The notes under the pieces: generated by a model
Database searches by the model: none
Seen by the model: the letters and a program-made list of their open reading frames with translations, nothing else
Told to the model about the DNA's origin: nothing
From: Apricaphanius iberus
Lineage: Eukaryota; Chordata; Actinopteri; Cyprinodontiformes; Aphaniidae
Assembly: GCA_028564705.1 (NCBI GenBank)
Contig: JAPXFQ010000256.1
Span: forward strand, 1,922,001 to 1,986,000
DNA: 64,000 nucleotides
Reading direction: 5' to 3'
Part shown: positions 22,301-29,765 of the stretch, piece after piece
Layout: every line of letters starts with the position of its first letter
Position numbering within the stretch: position 1 is the first letter of the stretch
Translations under genes and position numbers: made by a program

Positions 22301-23941
22301 TTGGAGAAAGCATCACAGTGAGTCCATTCACAACCCAAACTGACAGAAACCCGACAAGCGCAGCAGGTTGAAGCTGCATCCTCCCTGTTCACAGGACAAC
22401 GACGGGCGCATGGAGTGCGTCGCCTACAACGGACCGGCAGGGAACGGTGTGTTTGCTGTGGCCCGCTGCTGTGTTATTAGTGATCTGCAGTGCCAGGCCC
22501 GCGCAAGTCCCGAGCCTGGCCAGGATGCTCAGTGTGAAGGTCCACAGCACCACCTCACAGGTAATCAAGACAGGAGCAACAAGCATTTCAGTCTGTTTGC
22601 ATATTCTTCATCAAAGTTTGGCTTTTGACCAGTCTAAGTTTTTCATCAGTGACTCTTCTTAGGTCGCTGCACTGGCTTTCAGGTGAATTTAGAGTGCATT
22701 ACAAAGTCATTATACTGTCATTGAAGGCATATCACAGGCAAGTACTGAACTATATTAGAGGGCTGTTACATCCATCCAAAGTTTGCTAGCAATTCCCCCC
22801 ACAAGACTAAAAACAAAGGGTGAAAGGGCATTTCCCTCTGTGGCTCCATGATTGTGGAACTCACTACCACCTGATTTTAGGCTGGTGTATTCCTTGGTCA
22901 CTTTTAAAGGTCAGCTAAAGATCTTAAAAAAAATCCTTTCTCTTCATTGTTATATGTTTATATATTTGTATTCTGCTTGCCAGTTGTACTCCTTTGACAT
23001 CATTTTTCATTTCTTTTATTGTAAAGCACCCTGTGATCATATGTCTTGAAAGGGGCTCTATGAATAAAATTGTACTTTTCTTTAATATGACAAAACGTAG
23101 AGAAGTTTAAGAGCTATTGTTGCAAGTTACTGTCTAAATGTAAAAGGATGATGAAACATCCTGTAGTCAATCGAACCGTTCATAAGGTGTGAAACACCTA
23201 GCGATACAACAGTGAAACATGCTCCTTTAGATATTCTCCTGTTGCGTATATAAATTGTGAAAGCTTTTCAGTCTGCTATACTGTAGCTTCTAGGTCAATT
23301 ATGTTACCATGGTAATCAGTCAAAGGAAAACACTCCTGGGCAAGATAAATGCCAACTGTATGAGGCGTAAAGAACAGGTTTTCAAATGTCATGATAGCCT
23401 CCCCCAATGATTTTTAACCTTAATCGTGATTGTTTTTTTCTGATGATTTCTCGGAGGAAGATAGGCTCCATTCCTTTTAATGCTTCATTTCTCCTCAGGG
23501 TGCACAACCTGGTCCACAACAGAGCTCTCATCTGACTCCCGTCCTCATCACGGAGGCAGGAAGCGGTGCTCAGTGAAGGATGGGGTCACATCACATGCAG
23601 TCTGCTGCCACGCTCCGTCTCTTCAGTGCCATCTGTTGGAAACCACGTTGTCTGCCAAAGGCCAGGTGTTCAATTTAACTGGATAAAATGTAACATTCGT
23701 GCCCTGGATGTCTCTTTAAATCTCCAAAATCACGGTTTTCTTCTTGCAGGTTGAGGTGTCCTGTCCGTCAGGATGGACTTTGACAGACTGCAGCGGCGTC
23801 TCTCAGGGCTCTGCTGTCGTAGGGTCAGTACCTCGAGGCAACAGCTGCCGGATCCACAGTGCAGAGGGAGTGGAGACGGCGGGTGTAGCCGTCTGCTGCC
23901 GTGTCACACCGCCAGAGCCCCCTGCCACAACTCCTAACTGA
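4133..23941 (+). CDS. pcsk9: PCSK9, proprotein convertase subtilisin/kexin type 9 (12 exons, complete)
   Basis: Joined exons: 4133-4306, 4521-4712, 16119-16251, 18440-18573, 18656-18797, 21365-21561, 21642-21825, 21910-22086, 22169-22317, 22395-22560, 23499-23665, 23750-23941. They sum to 2007 nt (668 residues plus stop); all phases match and all introns are GT-AG. Family knowledge: PCSK9 is a secreted proteinase-K-like protein that cleaves itself once, keeps its prodomain bound, and sends the LDL receptor to lysosomes. Seen here: signal peptide (about 1-22), acidic prodomain start, autocleavage context FAQ-SAPWNL after Gln141, catalytic Asp178, His218 and Ser378 (SGTSQAAAH), oxyanion Asn309, and Asp366 at the position of human Asp374. 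A C-terminal domain (about 446-668) has 18 cysteines, the full three-module set. The human protein has 692 residues, so this one is slightly shorter, mostly C-terminally. It is convergent with USP24 as in mammals. Confidence 0.97.
4521..4712 (+). CDS. pcsk9: PCSK9 exon 2: prodomain (inhibitor I9-like)
   Basis: Residues 59-122, phase 0 at both ends, acceptor tcctgcag and donor gtaaat. The exon carries the conserved prodomain core, including [14 protein letters not shown] and [12 protein letters not shown]. The following intron is 11.4 kb long because it holds a Ty3/Gypsy element. Confidence 0.96.
5355..5447 (+). repeat. tRNA-like relic, probably a SINE head
   Basis: A perfect RNA polymerase III B box, GGTTCGAATCC, lies at 5425-5435. 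A hairpin gactc...gggtc precedes it in the place of an anticodon arm. The T-arm pairs poorly and no acceptor-stem partner exists, so it is not a working tRNA gene. Confidence 0.4.
5663..6583 (-). mobile_element. Tc1-like relic in PCSK9 intron 2
   Basis: Inverted ends of about 110 bp: left acagtagggcagaaaagtat, right (reversed) aacagtggcgcaaaaaagta. On the minus strand, 6100-6250 gives decayed Tc1 transposase ([20 protein letters not shown]). Many stops. The element lies just upstream of the Gypsy insertion. Confidence 0.7.
6683..6845. mobile_element. Palindromic MITE, 163 bp
   Basis: Begins TTAGGGGTGTAACGATTCAT and ends ATCGTTACACCCCTAA, a near-perfect inverted pair. The interior is rich in atcg/cgat steps. 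It has no coding capacity. A hAT- or mariner-type non-autonomous element is likely. Confidence 0.7.
7003..8192 (-). repeat. Gypsy LTR, 3' copy
   Basis: Begins tgtactaagactgg and ends ccggccaca on the + strand. Most of it matches the other LTR closely, with small indels, but the blocks near 7585-7640 and 7850-7985 do not align. Confidence 0.9.
8286..12446 (-). CDS. pol: Gypsy pol polyprotein (protease, RT, RNase H, integrase)
   Basis: 1386 residues without an internal stop. Domains in order: aspartic protease (LIDTGS, Asp58), reverse transcriptase (YLDD at 512-515, YNQVPV upstream), RNase H (EIDAS near 672, YTDNN near 742), integrase with an HHCC zinc motif (about 925-960) and a D,D35E triad at about Asp989, Asp1048 and Glu1084. 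A C-terminal tail of about 200 residues has no chromodomain that I recognise. The start is the first Met of the open frame; the real product is probably made by frameshift from gag. The pol frame ends about 90 bp before the 3' LTR. Confidence 0.93.
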   Translation of the reverse strand: MLPPSLPSVGKLKPTELLSHNSVGESMDSSEGAAVELIAPCPTINILIGGVTVSCLIDTGSMVSTVTESFFREQFEPWGHDRLNSCHWLQLRAANGLAIPYIGYLELNVEMCGKLIPRCGILVVKDPSDAVSSVPGVLGMNVIRRCYRELFGTYGLSLFDSPCVSNALGPVMAALQRCHQASSSVPENPMGTVRVRGKRAVRIPGGMMKLVASTCPEWLSGQSALFESPETGLPAGLLASPSLVQVIRGTVYVPVVNVGTTEVLLYPRTDLGTLGVADIVSLPAGVTEEGPTVATVSSHVAAPSVLDRIESLDLSTLTEQERTGVKSLLHHYHTVFSPHDGDLGCTKLLSHDIPVLDDVPIRQRYRRIPPSDYEAVKAHINQLLESQVIKESCSPYASPIVLVRKKDGSLRLCVDYRLLNSKTRKDAFPLPRIEESLDALSGARWFSTLDLASGYNQVPVSEQDRPKTAFCTPFGLFEFNRMPFGLCNAPSTFQRLMQRMFGDQQNQSVLLYLDDIVVYSSSVEQHLQRLEMVLARLQAEGLKAKLEKCAFFQQEVVYLGHVISSRGVSTDPKKIEAVANWQRPGHVSELRSFLGFTSYYRRFVEGFAKLAGPLHRLVAQLGGTKSGKKPGRALGAAWTPQCEESFEALKAKLVSAPVLTYANFSRPFILEIDASLSGLGAVLSQDTENGVRPVAYASRGLRPTERNMSNYSSMKLEFLALKWAMTEKFREYLLGHKCTVYTDNNPLSHLQTAKLGATEQRWAAQLAAFDFDIKYRSGRINRNADALSRQYVSGSQVVGNSLPGTSVPTSLQQVLPPCPIVPATQSVVSVLPSHSTADLCSLQEADPLLKEVLPFWRRKTPPTFAEKRKLSKSSIALLRQWDRLVEENGILFRRIFRSDGGEEILQLILPAALKQEMLHLLHQEHGHQGIERTTDLVRQRCYWPGMSTDIKQWVLECERCQVAKNSGHGSHSFMGHLLASRPNEILAIDFTLLEPSRNGYENVLVMTDVFSKFTCAVPTRDQRASTVAQVLINEWFYRFGVPGRLHSDQGRSFESLLIHQLCLLYGVAKSRTTPYHPAGNGQCERFNRTLHNLLRTLPPSRKRDWASCLPQVLFCYNTTPHQGTGESPFYLMFGQEPRLPADFLLGRVPDPVPGEVQDWVVEHQARLRVAFERARERLLVAAGRRKERHDQQVREMPFVVGQRVYLRDHGGRGRQKIQDLWSSVVYQVVRAPAGEGAVYTVAPENDLHKARNVHRNMLKAVVLAEAVVPLPMLPAQSAVATVDESSSDDDLCLLAPGAPDPLLVAVPAVLGTTPLVSSDQLRDGQRSHSILGTSPGHIHSSQPAQSVPADQSNSQQTLRRTARSTAGRHTNVHHLPQSTGHQGNFA
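12400..13509 (-). CDS. gag: Gypsy gag polyprotein
   Basis: 369 residues. The N-terminus is a short coiled coil (about residues 8-32). A capsid-like retrotransposon gag region follows ([32 protein letters not shown]). A CCHC zinc knuckle, [14 protein letters not shown], lies at about residues 320-333. Gag packages the element RNA into virus-like particles. It overlaps the downstream pol frame by 47 bp, with pol in the +1 frame relative to gag, so a frameshift or another route is needed to make pol. The frame is intact. Confidence 0.92.
   Translation of the reverse strand: MQPLSMEDDVQQLKELVLQLKADNERLRLERAASLDGSGGAASTSSVPASQPLSAGVLSAAAGRLVIIPRDRKCPTFSGRAGVGIAEWVEEVRACIRARHLSPADEALFIFDHLEGEAKEEIKFRSSVEREDPVRVLAILQELYGCSQSYVTLQQAFFSRHQLEGETLQEFSLALMALMAQIKQSAPDGMPNADFLLRDQFTEHVLDSSLRRELKQFVCGKPTATLLELRGEAIRWEREGLPGGARERSCSLPSAYGLQFGVQGRFQSTPNITKQEPGLSDLVDLLKCQQEQLNQLTRTVASLQHPHFKARPSHFGPLICRRCQKPGHFAWECDGERVPPPRRRANSVASLNSNIAAPIPPLCRKTEAH
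13702..13719 (-). other. Candidate primer-binding site of the Gypsy element
   Basis: Three bases inside the 5' LTR, the minus strand reads TGGCGTTGCTGGCAGGAT. TGG at this place is the usual start of a tRNA primer-binding site. I could not match it to a particular tRNA. Confidence 0.4.
13723..14910 (-). repeat. Gypsy LTR, 5' copy
   Basis: Begins tgtactaagactgg and ends tccggccaca. It lies upstream of gag on the minus strand and therefore acts as the 5' LTR. The blocks near 14310-14360 and 14578-14715 differ from the other LTR. Confidence 0.9.
14935..15103. mobile_element. Second copy of the palindromic MITE, 5' end lost
   Basis: Same family and orientation as 6683-6845: both end in atcggtccaaaaacgtatcg followed by ttacacccctaa. 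The left terminal repeat is missing. It starts about 25 bp beyond the Gypsy 5' LTR. Confidence 0.6.
15768..15787 (+). repeat. Poly-C tract
   Basis: A run of about 19 C bases followed by an A-rich stretch with caaaa units, in PCSK9 intron 2. A similar C-then-A run lies at 5587-5630. Confidence 0.8.
16119..16251 (+). CDS. pcsk9: PCSK9 exon 3: autocleavage site
   Basis: Residues 123-166 plus one base (phase 1), acceptor cctgtcag, donor gtgagt. Contains [17 protein letters not shown], so the predicted autocatalytic cut follows Gln141. An N-glycosylation sequon, Asn160-Gly-Thr, lies in the segment between the cut and the catalytic Asp. Confidence 0.96.
16390..16477 (+). mobile_element. LINE 3' tail relic with (ATTCT)n
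   Basis: The sequence gaatttcccctggtgggact followed by attaaaggattattctattctattctat is the typical 3' tail of a fish LINE with a short pentamer repeat. In PCSK9 intron 3. Confidence 0.5.
17060..18260. repeat. Degenerate interspersed repeat in PCSK9 intron 3
   Basis: Segments such as ggcaatattggccaactcag and gacaggattctgctggaggc are familiar from Tc1-related fish repeats. No clean ends or ORF can be defined. Boundaries are approximate. Confidence 0.3.
18440..18573 (+). CDS. pcsk9: PCSK9 exon 4: catalytic Asp
   Basis: Residues 167-211. [10 protein letters not shown] carries catalytic Asp178. The exon ends with VRVHRQ, the counterpart of the human furin-sensitive loop RFHRQ. Acceptor cctctacag, donor gtttgt. 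Confidence 0.96.
18656..18797 (+). CDS. pcsk9: PCSK9 exon 5: catalytic His
   Basis: Residues 212-258 plus one base. [14 protein letters not shown] carries catalytic His218, and [12 protein letters not shown] follows as in other PCSK9 proteins. The Asp-to-His spacing (40 residues) equals the human one. The intron to exon 4 is only 82 bp. Confidence 0.97.
19300..19560 (+). pseudogene. Transposon relic with helix-turn-helix (BrkDBD/pogo-like) domain
   Basis: Open + strand frame with [20 protein letters not shown] and [20 protein letters not shown]. This resembles the DNA-binding start of fish pogo-type transposase-derived proteins. The frame continues to 19618 but without the rest of the transposase. 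In PCSK9 intron 5. Confidence 0.5.
20532..20924. mobile_element. hAT-like MITE, about 390 bp
   Basis: The ends TAGGGATGTGTATTGGCAAG and (reversed) TAGGGATGTAAGAAAATATC form short inverted repeats. The first 50 bp (aatctggcgatacgatatgt) is a common teleost repeat end. Flanking octamers atgatctg and agaacctg are partly alike. In PCSK9 intron 5. Confidence 0.55.
21365..21561 (+). CDS. pcsk9: PCSK9 exon 6: oxyanion-hole Asn
   Basis: Completes Gly259 and runs to residue 324. [14 protein letters not shown] carries oxyanion-hole Asn309. The donor, GAG/gtccaa, is weak, but the next exon starts exactly at VITVGA with the right phase, so the boundary is well fixed. Confidence 0.95.
21642..21825 (+). 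CDS. pcsk9: PCSK9 exon 7: catalytic Ser
   Basis: Residues 325-385 plus one base. [15 protein letters not shown] is followed by SSD366CNTC and by the catalytic Ser378 in [10 protein letters not shown]. The His-to-Ser spacing of 160 residues equals the human spacing. The preceding intron is only 80 bp. Confidence 0.97.
21910..22086 (+). CDS. pcsk9: PCSK9 exon 8: end of catalytic domain and hinge
   Basis: Residues 386-444 plus one base, with [10 protein letters not shown] at the end of the subtilisin-like domain, leading into the hinge. Donor gttagt is not the consensus, but the phase joins cleanly to exon 9. Reading through the donor would hit a stop at once. Confidence 0.93.
22169..22317 (+). 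CDS. pcsk9: PCSK9 exon 9: C-terminal Cys-rich module 1
   Basis: Residues up to 494. Contains [12 protein letters not shown], three cysteines and GCSSYAP, matching the start of the Cys/His-rich C-terminal domain. Acceptor catgtag, donor gtgagt. Confidence 0.95.
22395..22560 (+). CDS. pcsk9: PCSK9 exon 10: Cys-rich modules 1 and 2
   Basis: Residues 495-549 plus one base. Carries MECVAYNG and VFAVARCC, five cysteines in all. No N-X-S/T sequon is seen in exons 9-12, unlike human PCSK9, which is glycosylated at Asn533. Confidence 0.95.
22662..23085 (+). mobile_element. L2-like LINE 3' fragment in PCSK9 intron 10
   Basis: Decayed reading of the same LINE type (gcactggctttcaggtgaa, 'tggctccatgattgtggaac', then attgtaaagcaccctgtgat and atgaataaaa at the end). 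Full of stops; 5'-truncated. Confidence 0.6.
23499..23665 (+). CDS. pcsk9: PCSK9 exon 11: Cys-rich module 2
   Basis: Residues to 605, with [10 protein letters not shown] and [12 protein letters not shown]. The pattern Cys, Cys, Cys-Cys, Cys matches the family. The upstream intron (22561-23498) holds a LINE 3' end. Confidence 0.95.
23750..23941 (+). CDS. pcsk9: PCSK9 exon 12: module 3 and stop
   Basis: Residues 606-668. [14 protein letters not shown] and VAVCCRV complete module 3 and the set of 18 cysteines. The TGA stop is at 23939-23941, after a short Pro/Thr-rich tail. Confidence 0.95.
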   Translation, partial: VEVSCPSGWTLTDCSGVSQGSAVVGSVPRGNSCRIHSAEGVETAGVAVCCRVTPPEPPATTPN

Positions 23942-24116
23942 TCACAGCCATCTCTTTGTCATCCATCTTTTCTCTAAGCTCCTTTACTCCCGAGGACCGT
24001 TTGATGTACCTACATAGTAAGCACTTCTTTAAAGTTGTTAACGACCTCCATATGATTTAGCCACATCACGGTCCACATTAACTGTTTGCAAACCCACTGA
24101 GTTATCCAGGTTTAAA

Positions 24117-24170
24117 AATAAATATATCCCGATATTTTTTTGTATCTTTGTACGGAACAAACACAATAAA
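24117..24170 (+). promoter_or_regulatory. PCSK9 polyadenylation signals
   Basis: Two AATAAA hexamers, at 24117-24122 and 24165-24170, lie 176 and 224 bp past the stop codon. Either could end the PCSK9 transcript with a short 3' UTR. Confidence 0.55.
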
Positions 24171-24901
24171 TAACATTCATGATAAACTGTCTGTCTGCTT
24201 GACTAAATGACATCAGGGTGTCCAGGTCCTGCAGCAAATCCTCACCCTTCCATATCCATGCTTGACAGTTCTGCTGTGGTTGACTTTTACAAAAAAATGG
24301 AGCTTAGCAGCATGGTCAGACATCTTTACTTCGATTGTTCCTAAGCTCTCACAGTTGATTCAAAAGGTTTGCAAAGCAAATTCAGAGAACAAAGAACAAG
24401 AAGGGTTCTAAAAAGTCTTCCGAATGTGTCCTAGTTTTTTTTTGCCCCCTTCCGTGAGCTTCAGATTAAAGGCAACATGAAACTCATCAATTGCTGAAAT
24501 CAGTATCTCATGAACCCAGCAGTGTTGGTTTCCTGATGCGGCACTGCGGGGTCTTGATGAAGTCTTTATCAGACAGTTGCATCGCTGATTGATTGAAGTT
24601 ACCGCTGTGTTCATATTCCCTTATTCGGTTCTCTCTGCAGGAATTTTTTTTTTTTAACAAGATGTCACTTTGATGCATTTACGTTTTGTTATAAAATGCA
24701 GCAAAGATCTGGGTCTTAAATCTGAAATAAAATCCAGTCTGGATGATGACCAACATTTTTAATGCATATTTTGTTCAGAAGAAAACTGCTGACAAATCAG
24801 GGTGTTTTCCTTCTGCACCTGAAGTAATTTAACCTTTTTTCGTAGATGCATAGGTGCTGAGGTCTGTGGCATTTAATCTAAGTGAACAGATGGAGTGTCA
24901 G

Positions 24902-25426
24902 CAGAGGTGGACGGAGTACCCAAAAAATTTACTCCTATAGTAGCAGTACAATTGGAATATTTTTTTACTCTAGTGAAAGTAAAACGTACCTGTTCAAGAA
25001 AAACTTCAGAGTAAAAATGTTTCAGATTAAAAAAAAAAAAATCAGTGCAATTTCTAGCATTTTAAAGACTAAATGGAAAAAAAGTCATACATAAATTTGT
25101 GGCAGGAGAGAAACACAGCATTCAGTCATATATATATCCAAAGTGCCAGTGCATAAAACAGAACAATATTTGTGTAAGAAGAGGTCTCACTTGAACATAA
25201 ACTCTTGGTCTGTCTTTGTGATGAACAGGTTTGTTCTTCATTCATTGAAGATATTCACCGTGGTCAGAGTTTAGAAATTTAACTCAAGGGTAGCAATACT
25301 TCATAATAATACTCAAAAGGTACACCTTGGTAAAACTACTCTTAAAAGTGTTTTTTTTTTTTTCCCAAGTAAAGCTACTCAATTAAATGTTACTGAGTAA
25401 ATATAACTAGTTACTACCCACTTCTG
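24902..25426. mobile_element. hAT-like non-autonomous element, 525 bp
   Basis: The ends CAGAGGTGG and (reversed) CAGAAGTGGGTAGTAACTAG are inverted, and both arms are rich in 'actcaagtaaa'-like steps. Flanking octamers agtgtcag and gatgtcag share six bases, compatible with an 8-bp target duplication. Just downstream of PCSK9. Confidence 0.55.
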
Positions 25427-25668
25427 GATGTCAGTATGGCACAACACATCTAGTCAATCACTACTGGACTACATGTAAAGTCATTTACTAGTTAGTACAG
25501 AAAGTTGAAGATGAAACCTTCAGTAACAGTGGCTCAAAGCCATCTCTCACGTTTATAGTGGAGCAATTATCTACGTTACTCTAAAAAAAACTATTCCAAT
25601 CCAATTGAAGTCTGAAGTTTAATTGGACCATTGCAACACTTTGATTAATTTATTTTCCCATCCTGATA

Positions 25669-26399
25669 TACACTGCCCTGCCCAAAAAAAAGCCACCTCT
25701 AATATTTTGTTGGATTGCCTTTAATTTTGACTTGTATCGATAAGCTTCTGCAATGTCATACGATTTATGTCCAACGGGTGTTGCATTCATTTTTCACCGA
25801 GATCTTGCATTGATGATGATGGTAGTCTGAGTGATGCACAAAGCCTTCTCCAGCACATCCCAAAGATTCTCAATGGGGTTAAGGTCTGGACTCTGCGGTG
25901 GCCAATCCATATGTGAAAGTGATGCGTCATGCTACCAGAAGCACTCTTTCACAATTTGAGTCTGATGAATCCTGACATCGTCATCTTGGAACTCTCAGGC
26001 CTGTGCTATCAGGGAAAAAAAAAAACCCATTCATAGAATAATCTGGTCATTATATTCAGGTAGTCAGCTGACCTCATTCTTGGAGAATGATGGGTCCCCA
26101 CTATCCTTCCATGTTTTAATAATGTGTTGGACAGTTCTTAACCCAATTTTAGTAGTTTCTGCAGTCTCCTTAGATGTTTTCTCTGTTTGATGTGTGCCAG
26201 TGATTTGACCCCTTATCAAACACACTAGCGTCTTTTCCATGACCACAAGACGTGTCTTTCGACACGGTTGTTTATGAAATGAGAGGCAACTCGTAGTTAA
26301 GGTTAAATAACTTGACAGCTGAAAGAGAATCACCCTTGCAGTAAATATCGTATAGTTAAATCCAGGTAGCAACTTTTTTTTTTTGGCCAGGTAGTGTAC
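25669..26399 (-). mobile_element. Tc1-like relic between PCSK9 and USP24
   Basis: The ends are tacactgccctgcccaaaaa and (reversed) tacactacctggccaaaaaa. The minus strand gives [20 protein letters not shown] (near 25,870-25,930) and a helix-turn-helix block (GLRTVQHIIKTWKDSGDPSF, 26064-26150). Frames are broken and the middle is deleted. Confidence 0.75.
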
Positions 26400-26624
26400 A
26401 TTTGCAAGTGTTTTTTCTCCGTAGTTGTCTGGTCATGAACCCTAAAATGCTTAGGCCTAACGTCTAATATATATATGTTTCTTTGGGTTTTTTTTTTCTC
26501 TCAGAACTGCACATTACCTTGTTGTGAATTCTGCTTGTTTACTAAAAAAAAAGAAAATGCCGTTGCCTTCCTAGGGTTATGGGTGACAATTGATTCCCTC
26601 AGGTCACACTGAAAATCTTAGTGC

Positions 26625-27155
26625 CTTATAAGAGTATTCAAACACCAGTTTTAAATTATATTCTGTTTCAGTGAATGTTTTTTTTTTTTTCAATTGTAGG
26701 ATACGGACCAAAATAAAGTAGAACGATCCAAGAGTTTAAAAATCCTGAGTAACATGCATTTGAATTCAGTCTACGGGATTTCCAAAGCTTGAGGTATTAT
26801 TTTATAATCGGCTTTATTCTTCCTCTCTGACCTGCTCATCCGCTGTGCTCATTGGTCTTCATGATGCTTTTTAGTCACTAATGTTCTATAACAAACCTCT
26901 GTAGCTTTATACTGTGATTACACTCGAGTGGACTGCATTTTATCAATATGGTGACTACTGAAGGCATTTGGTTCTTCTGGATATTATTTAGGACTATCAG
27001 AACAAAGACTACTGAACCACTGTTAAATAAAGTTGTTTTTTTTCAGTTCACTGTTGAGCACTACTTTTGTGTTGGTTGATCACAAAAAAATCCAATCTAA
27101 TTTGTGGTTGTATGGTGTTGAAGTTCCAAGGTGTGAATACTTTTACGTGGCACCA
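26625..27155. mobile_element. Decayed Tc1-type non-autonomous element
   Basis: The left end has gagtattcaaacaccagttt; the right end has aaggtgtgaatacttttacg, which reads in reverse as a similar terminus. The interior has no coding capacity. Boundaries are approximate. Confidence 0.35.
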
Positions 27156-27399
27156 TCAGTCCTATGAAAGCAACAAGATTCTTGCTTTCATTCTTCCATT
27201 CTGACTTCTCTTCTGCTTAATATGAAAGGAAAATGTCAGATTTGTTTTGTTTTTGTCCACTTGATGTTAGGTTTAATTAATTTTAGAACTTCAGACGATA
27301 CTTCAAAAAGGTCTGCAGGTGTAAAATCCAAGAGTTGGAAGAGGGTGTACTTCGTGTTTTGGGACGATGTGCAGACATGCACGAAAACCATTTTTACAA

Positions 27400-29765
27400 A
27401 ACGTTGTGCATTCCAGTTTATTTTATATCAAATTTCCCCATTCTCAAACTCTGATGTACAAATTAAAATTGAGTTTTAACATGCATTACAGATTGCTGCG
27501 TCATCGGAAGTGAACTTTCAAAATTCAAACAGTAAAAACCCGTATGGATGCCAGTCCCAACCCACGCATTTTCTCATCCCTCCCTGCATCCCAGAATAAA
27601 AAAAAACAAAACAAAAAAAACAGTTTTTAAAGCCCCAGTCCTGTCTTTAAATAGTTGTGTTGATGTAGAGGAGGGCCAAACCTACGAGATACTCTCAGCT
27701 GGATGCGGCTCATGTTGCTATGGCCACGCGTCGCTCGGCACAGACTGCAACACAGAACGAGGCGAGCCGAGCGGCCTCGCTTGTGTCAGTAAGTGCTAAT
27801 GATATCGAATCATACAGCAAACAACGCAGAGGGCTGATTTTTGTTCTGTCACGCTGAAAAAAAAAGCAAAAAAAAAAGCACTAACTTCACCACCGCACAT
27901 GCAAACGTGCCGGAGAGCACGCCGTGACATTCACAACTAATGAGAGGGGGAAAGAGGGTGATGGAGGGGCTGTAGGAGTTTTCCTCCCTTTAGGCTGTGA
28001 GGGTGCCGAGGAGCGTCGGTGAGACGCATTAGTGGACGTCTCATTGGACAGAAAGCCTGTTTGCATGATTGCCTCCTACTGTAGGTCCTCACACTGTAAA
28101 CATTGACCTGTTAAAGCTGAGAGCTGACCTGCTAAGCTAGTTTAAGCTTGTGTGAGTGAAAGTGTCACTTCGTCTAAACTACATGTTTGTTATTTTTCCT
28201 TTTTTTTTTTTCCGTAACCATCACCAAAAACCCTGTGTACACCCCTCTACCACCCACCATCAGCTACATTCACAAAGATCACGAAACAGAGGGACAGGGA
28301 TGAAGATGAGCGAGCCCTGTTGCGCTCCCACAGCCAGCTCAAGCGACTACAGGAGGCGCTGGTGACGCAGACGCCGACTGAAGATGTTAGGATTGCACGT
28401 TGGATGCGGGGAGACAGGGTACATCGGGAGATTAAGGCACTGTAAGACTCCCGATGATTGGGGGTAAGGGATGACGAGACGCTTCTCACCAGTGAAAACT
28501 AGAGCTACAAGTGGGTTAAGCTCCCCTGTGAGTGTTTAGAAAGGCAGACGGACGCAAAAGGCAAAGCAAAAACAAGAAGAAAGCCAACAGGGCAGAGGTA
28601 ACAGTGAAGTGAGGACCTGCGTGTGTTTGTGAGCGAACTGAATGGATCATTCTTCTTGTGCATGAGTGTAGATGTAACCCTTGGCACCTTAAAGCAAAGA
28701 CAAATAAAAACGTACTCCTGAGCTTCTCCGTCAGTCGGCACTGATGGCCTGCCCAGACTGATCCGAGTGCTTCCAGATCAGCTTGCATAAGGCTGAAGAC
28801 CCTCTGTCAGATGAAATCCAACCAGAGGAAACAAAAAAGTGGCAAAGAAATACAAACGTAGCGATGAGAAAGAAAGAAATTCGGCACACGAGGCTGCTTG
28901 TCATGGGAAGAGAAGAAGACAAAAGAAAAAAAAAAAAGAAAAAAAAAAGGGGGTGAGGGATTGGGTTTAGTGCTGACTATGGCACTGCTAGTTTCAGATC
29001 TGCTGATCTTGTCCCGATCCTGACGGGTTCCCTATGGCTCCGGGTCAAAGGTCCAGTCACAGCGAGAGCGGCTCGAGTAAGTGGCACTGCAAACAATGTT
29101 AAAAGCAAGTAGAAAAAAAAAAGAAAAAAATAACAGAAGAGAATAGCGCCAAGTGGCTCTGGAGGAACTGACCCGTGCTGCTGTACATCACAATAGCCTG
29201 GGCTGGGCTATAAAGTGCATACTGAATCCCACCCACCCCACCCTCCCAGGAGCTCGTGTGTGGAGGTGTTTCTGTACATAACACACGACTGTGAGTTCCT
29301 CTAGAGCAGCTCTAACGTCGCCTCCTTCATTTTGCATGGCTGTGGAGAAGAATTTAAAATATTATCTTACACTGAAAATTACACATATGGAACAGACTCT
29401 TAATTACAACGTGAATAAAGCCCGTCGCAAATACATTGGCAAAAACATGAGCAGAACATTGTTAAAACACCACCCAAGCCCATCCTCCACCTCCATGTCA
29501 TTCCGAGTGAATGAAAAAAACAAAAACGCGCCTTCCCGCCCCGATCAGCTGTGGTGCCCTTTAATGTTAATTTGTTGCCTTGGCCACTCTGAAAGGAAGT
29601 AATTCATGATTTATTCACAGCTCCTTGGTTGCCCTGGCGATTGAGAGAAAGTGTCCTGATTGGCTTCCTGTGGAGTCCCAAGAGTCCTGACCAATCAGAG
29701 GCAAAGTGCAGCCGGTTCCGACCAGTCGCCTGGACTTGTTCCGCCCGTCCCGTCTGAGGCAGGAG
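27400..29765 (-). other. Probable USP24 3' UTR and PCSK9-USP24 intergenic tail
   Basis: Sequence downstream of the USP24 stop. On the minus strand AATAAA occurs at 29610-29615 (about 150 nt after the stop) and at 27417-27422, so the transcript may end early or run about 2.3 kb. Much of 28,940-29,750 is complex, moderately GC-rich and free of recognisable repeats, which fits UTR. The true end cannot be decided from sequence alone. An unexplained + strand open segment lies at 28262-28443. Confidence 0.4.
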
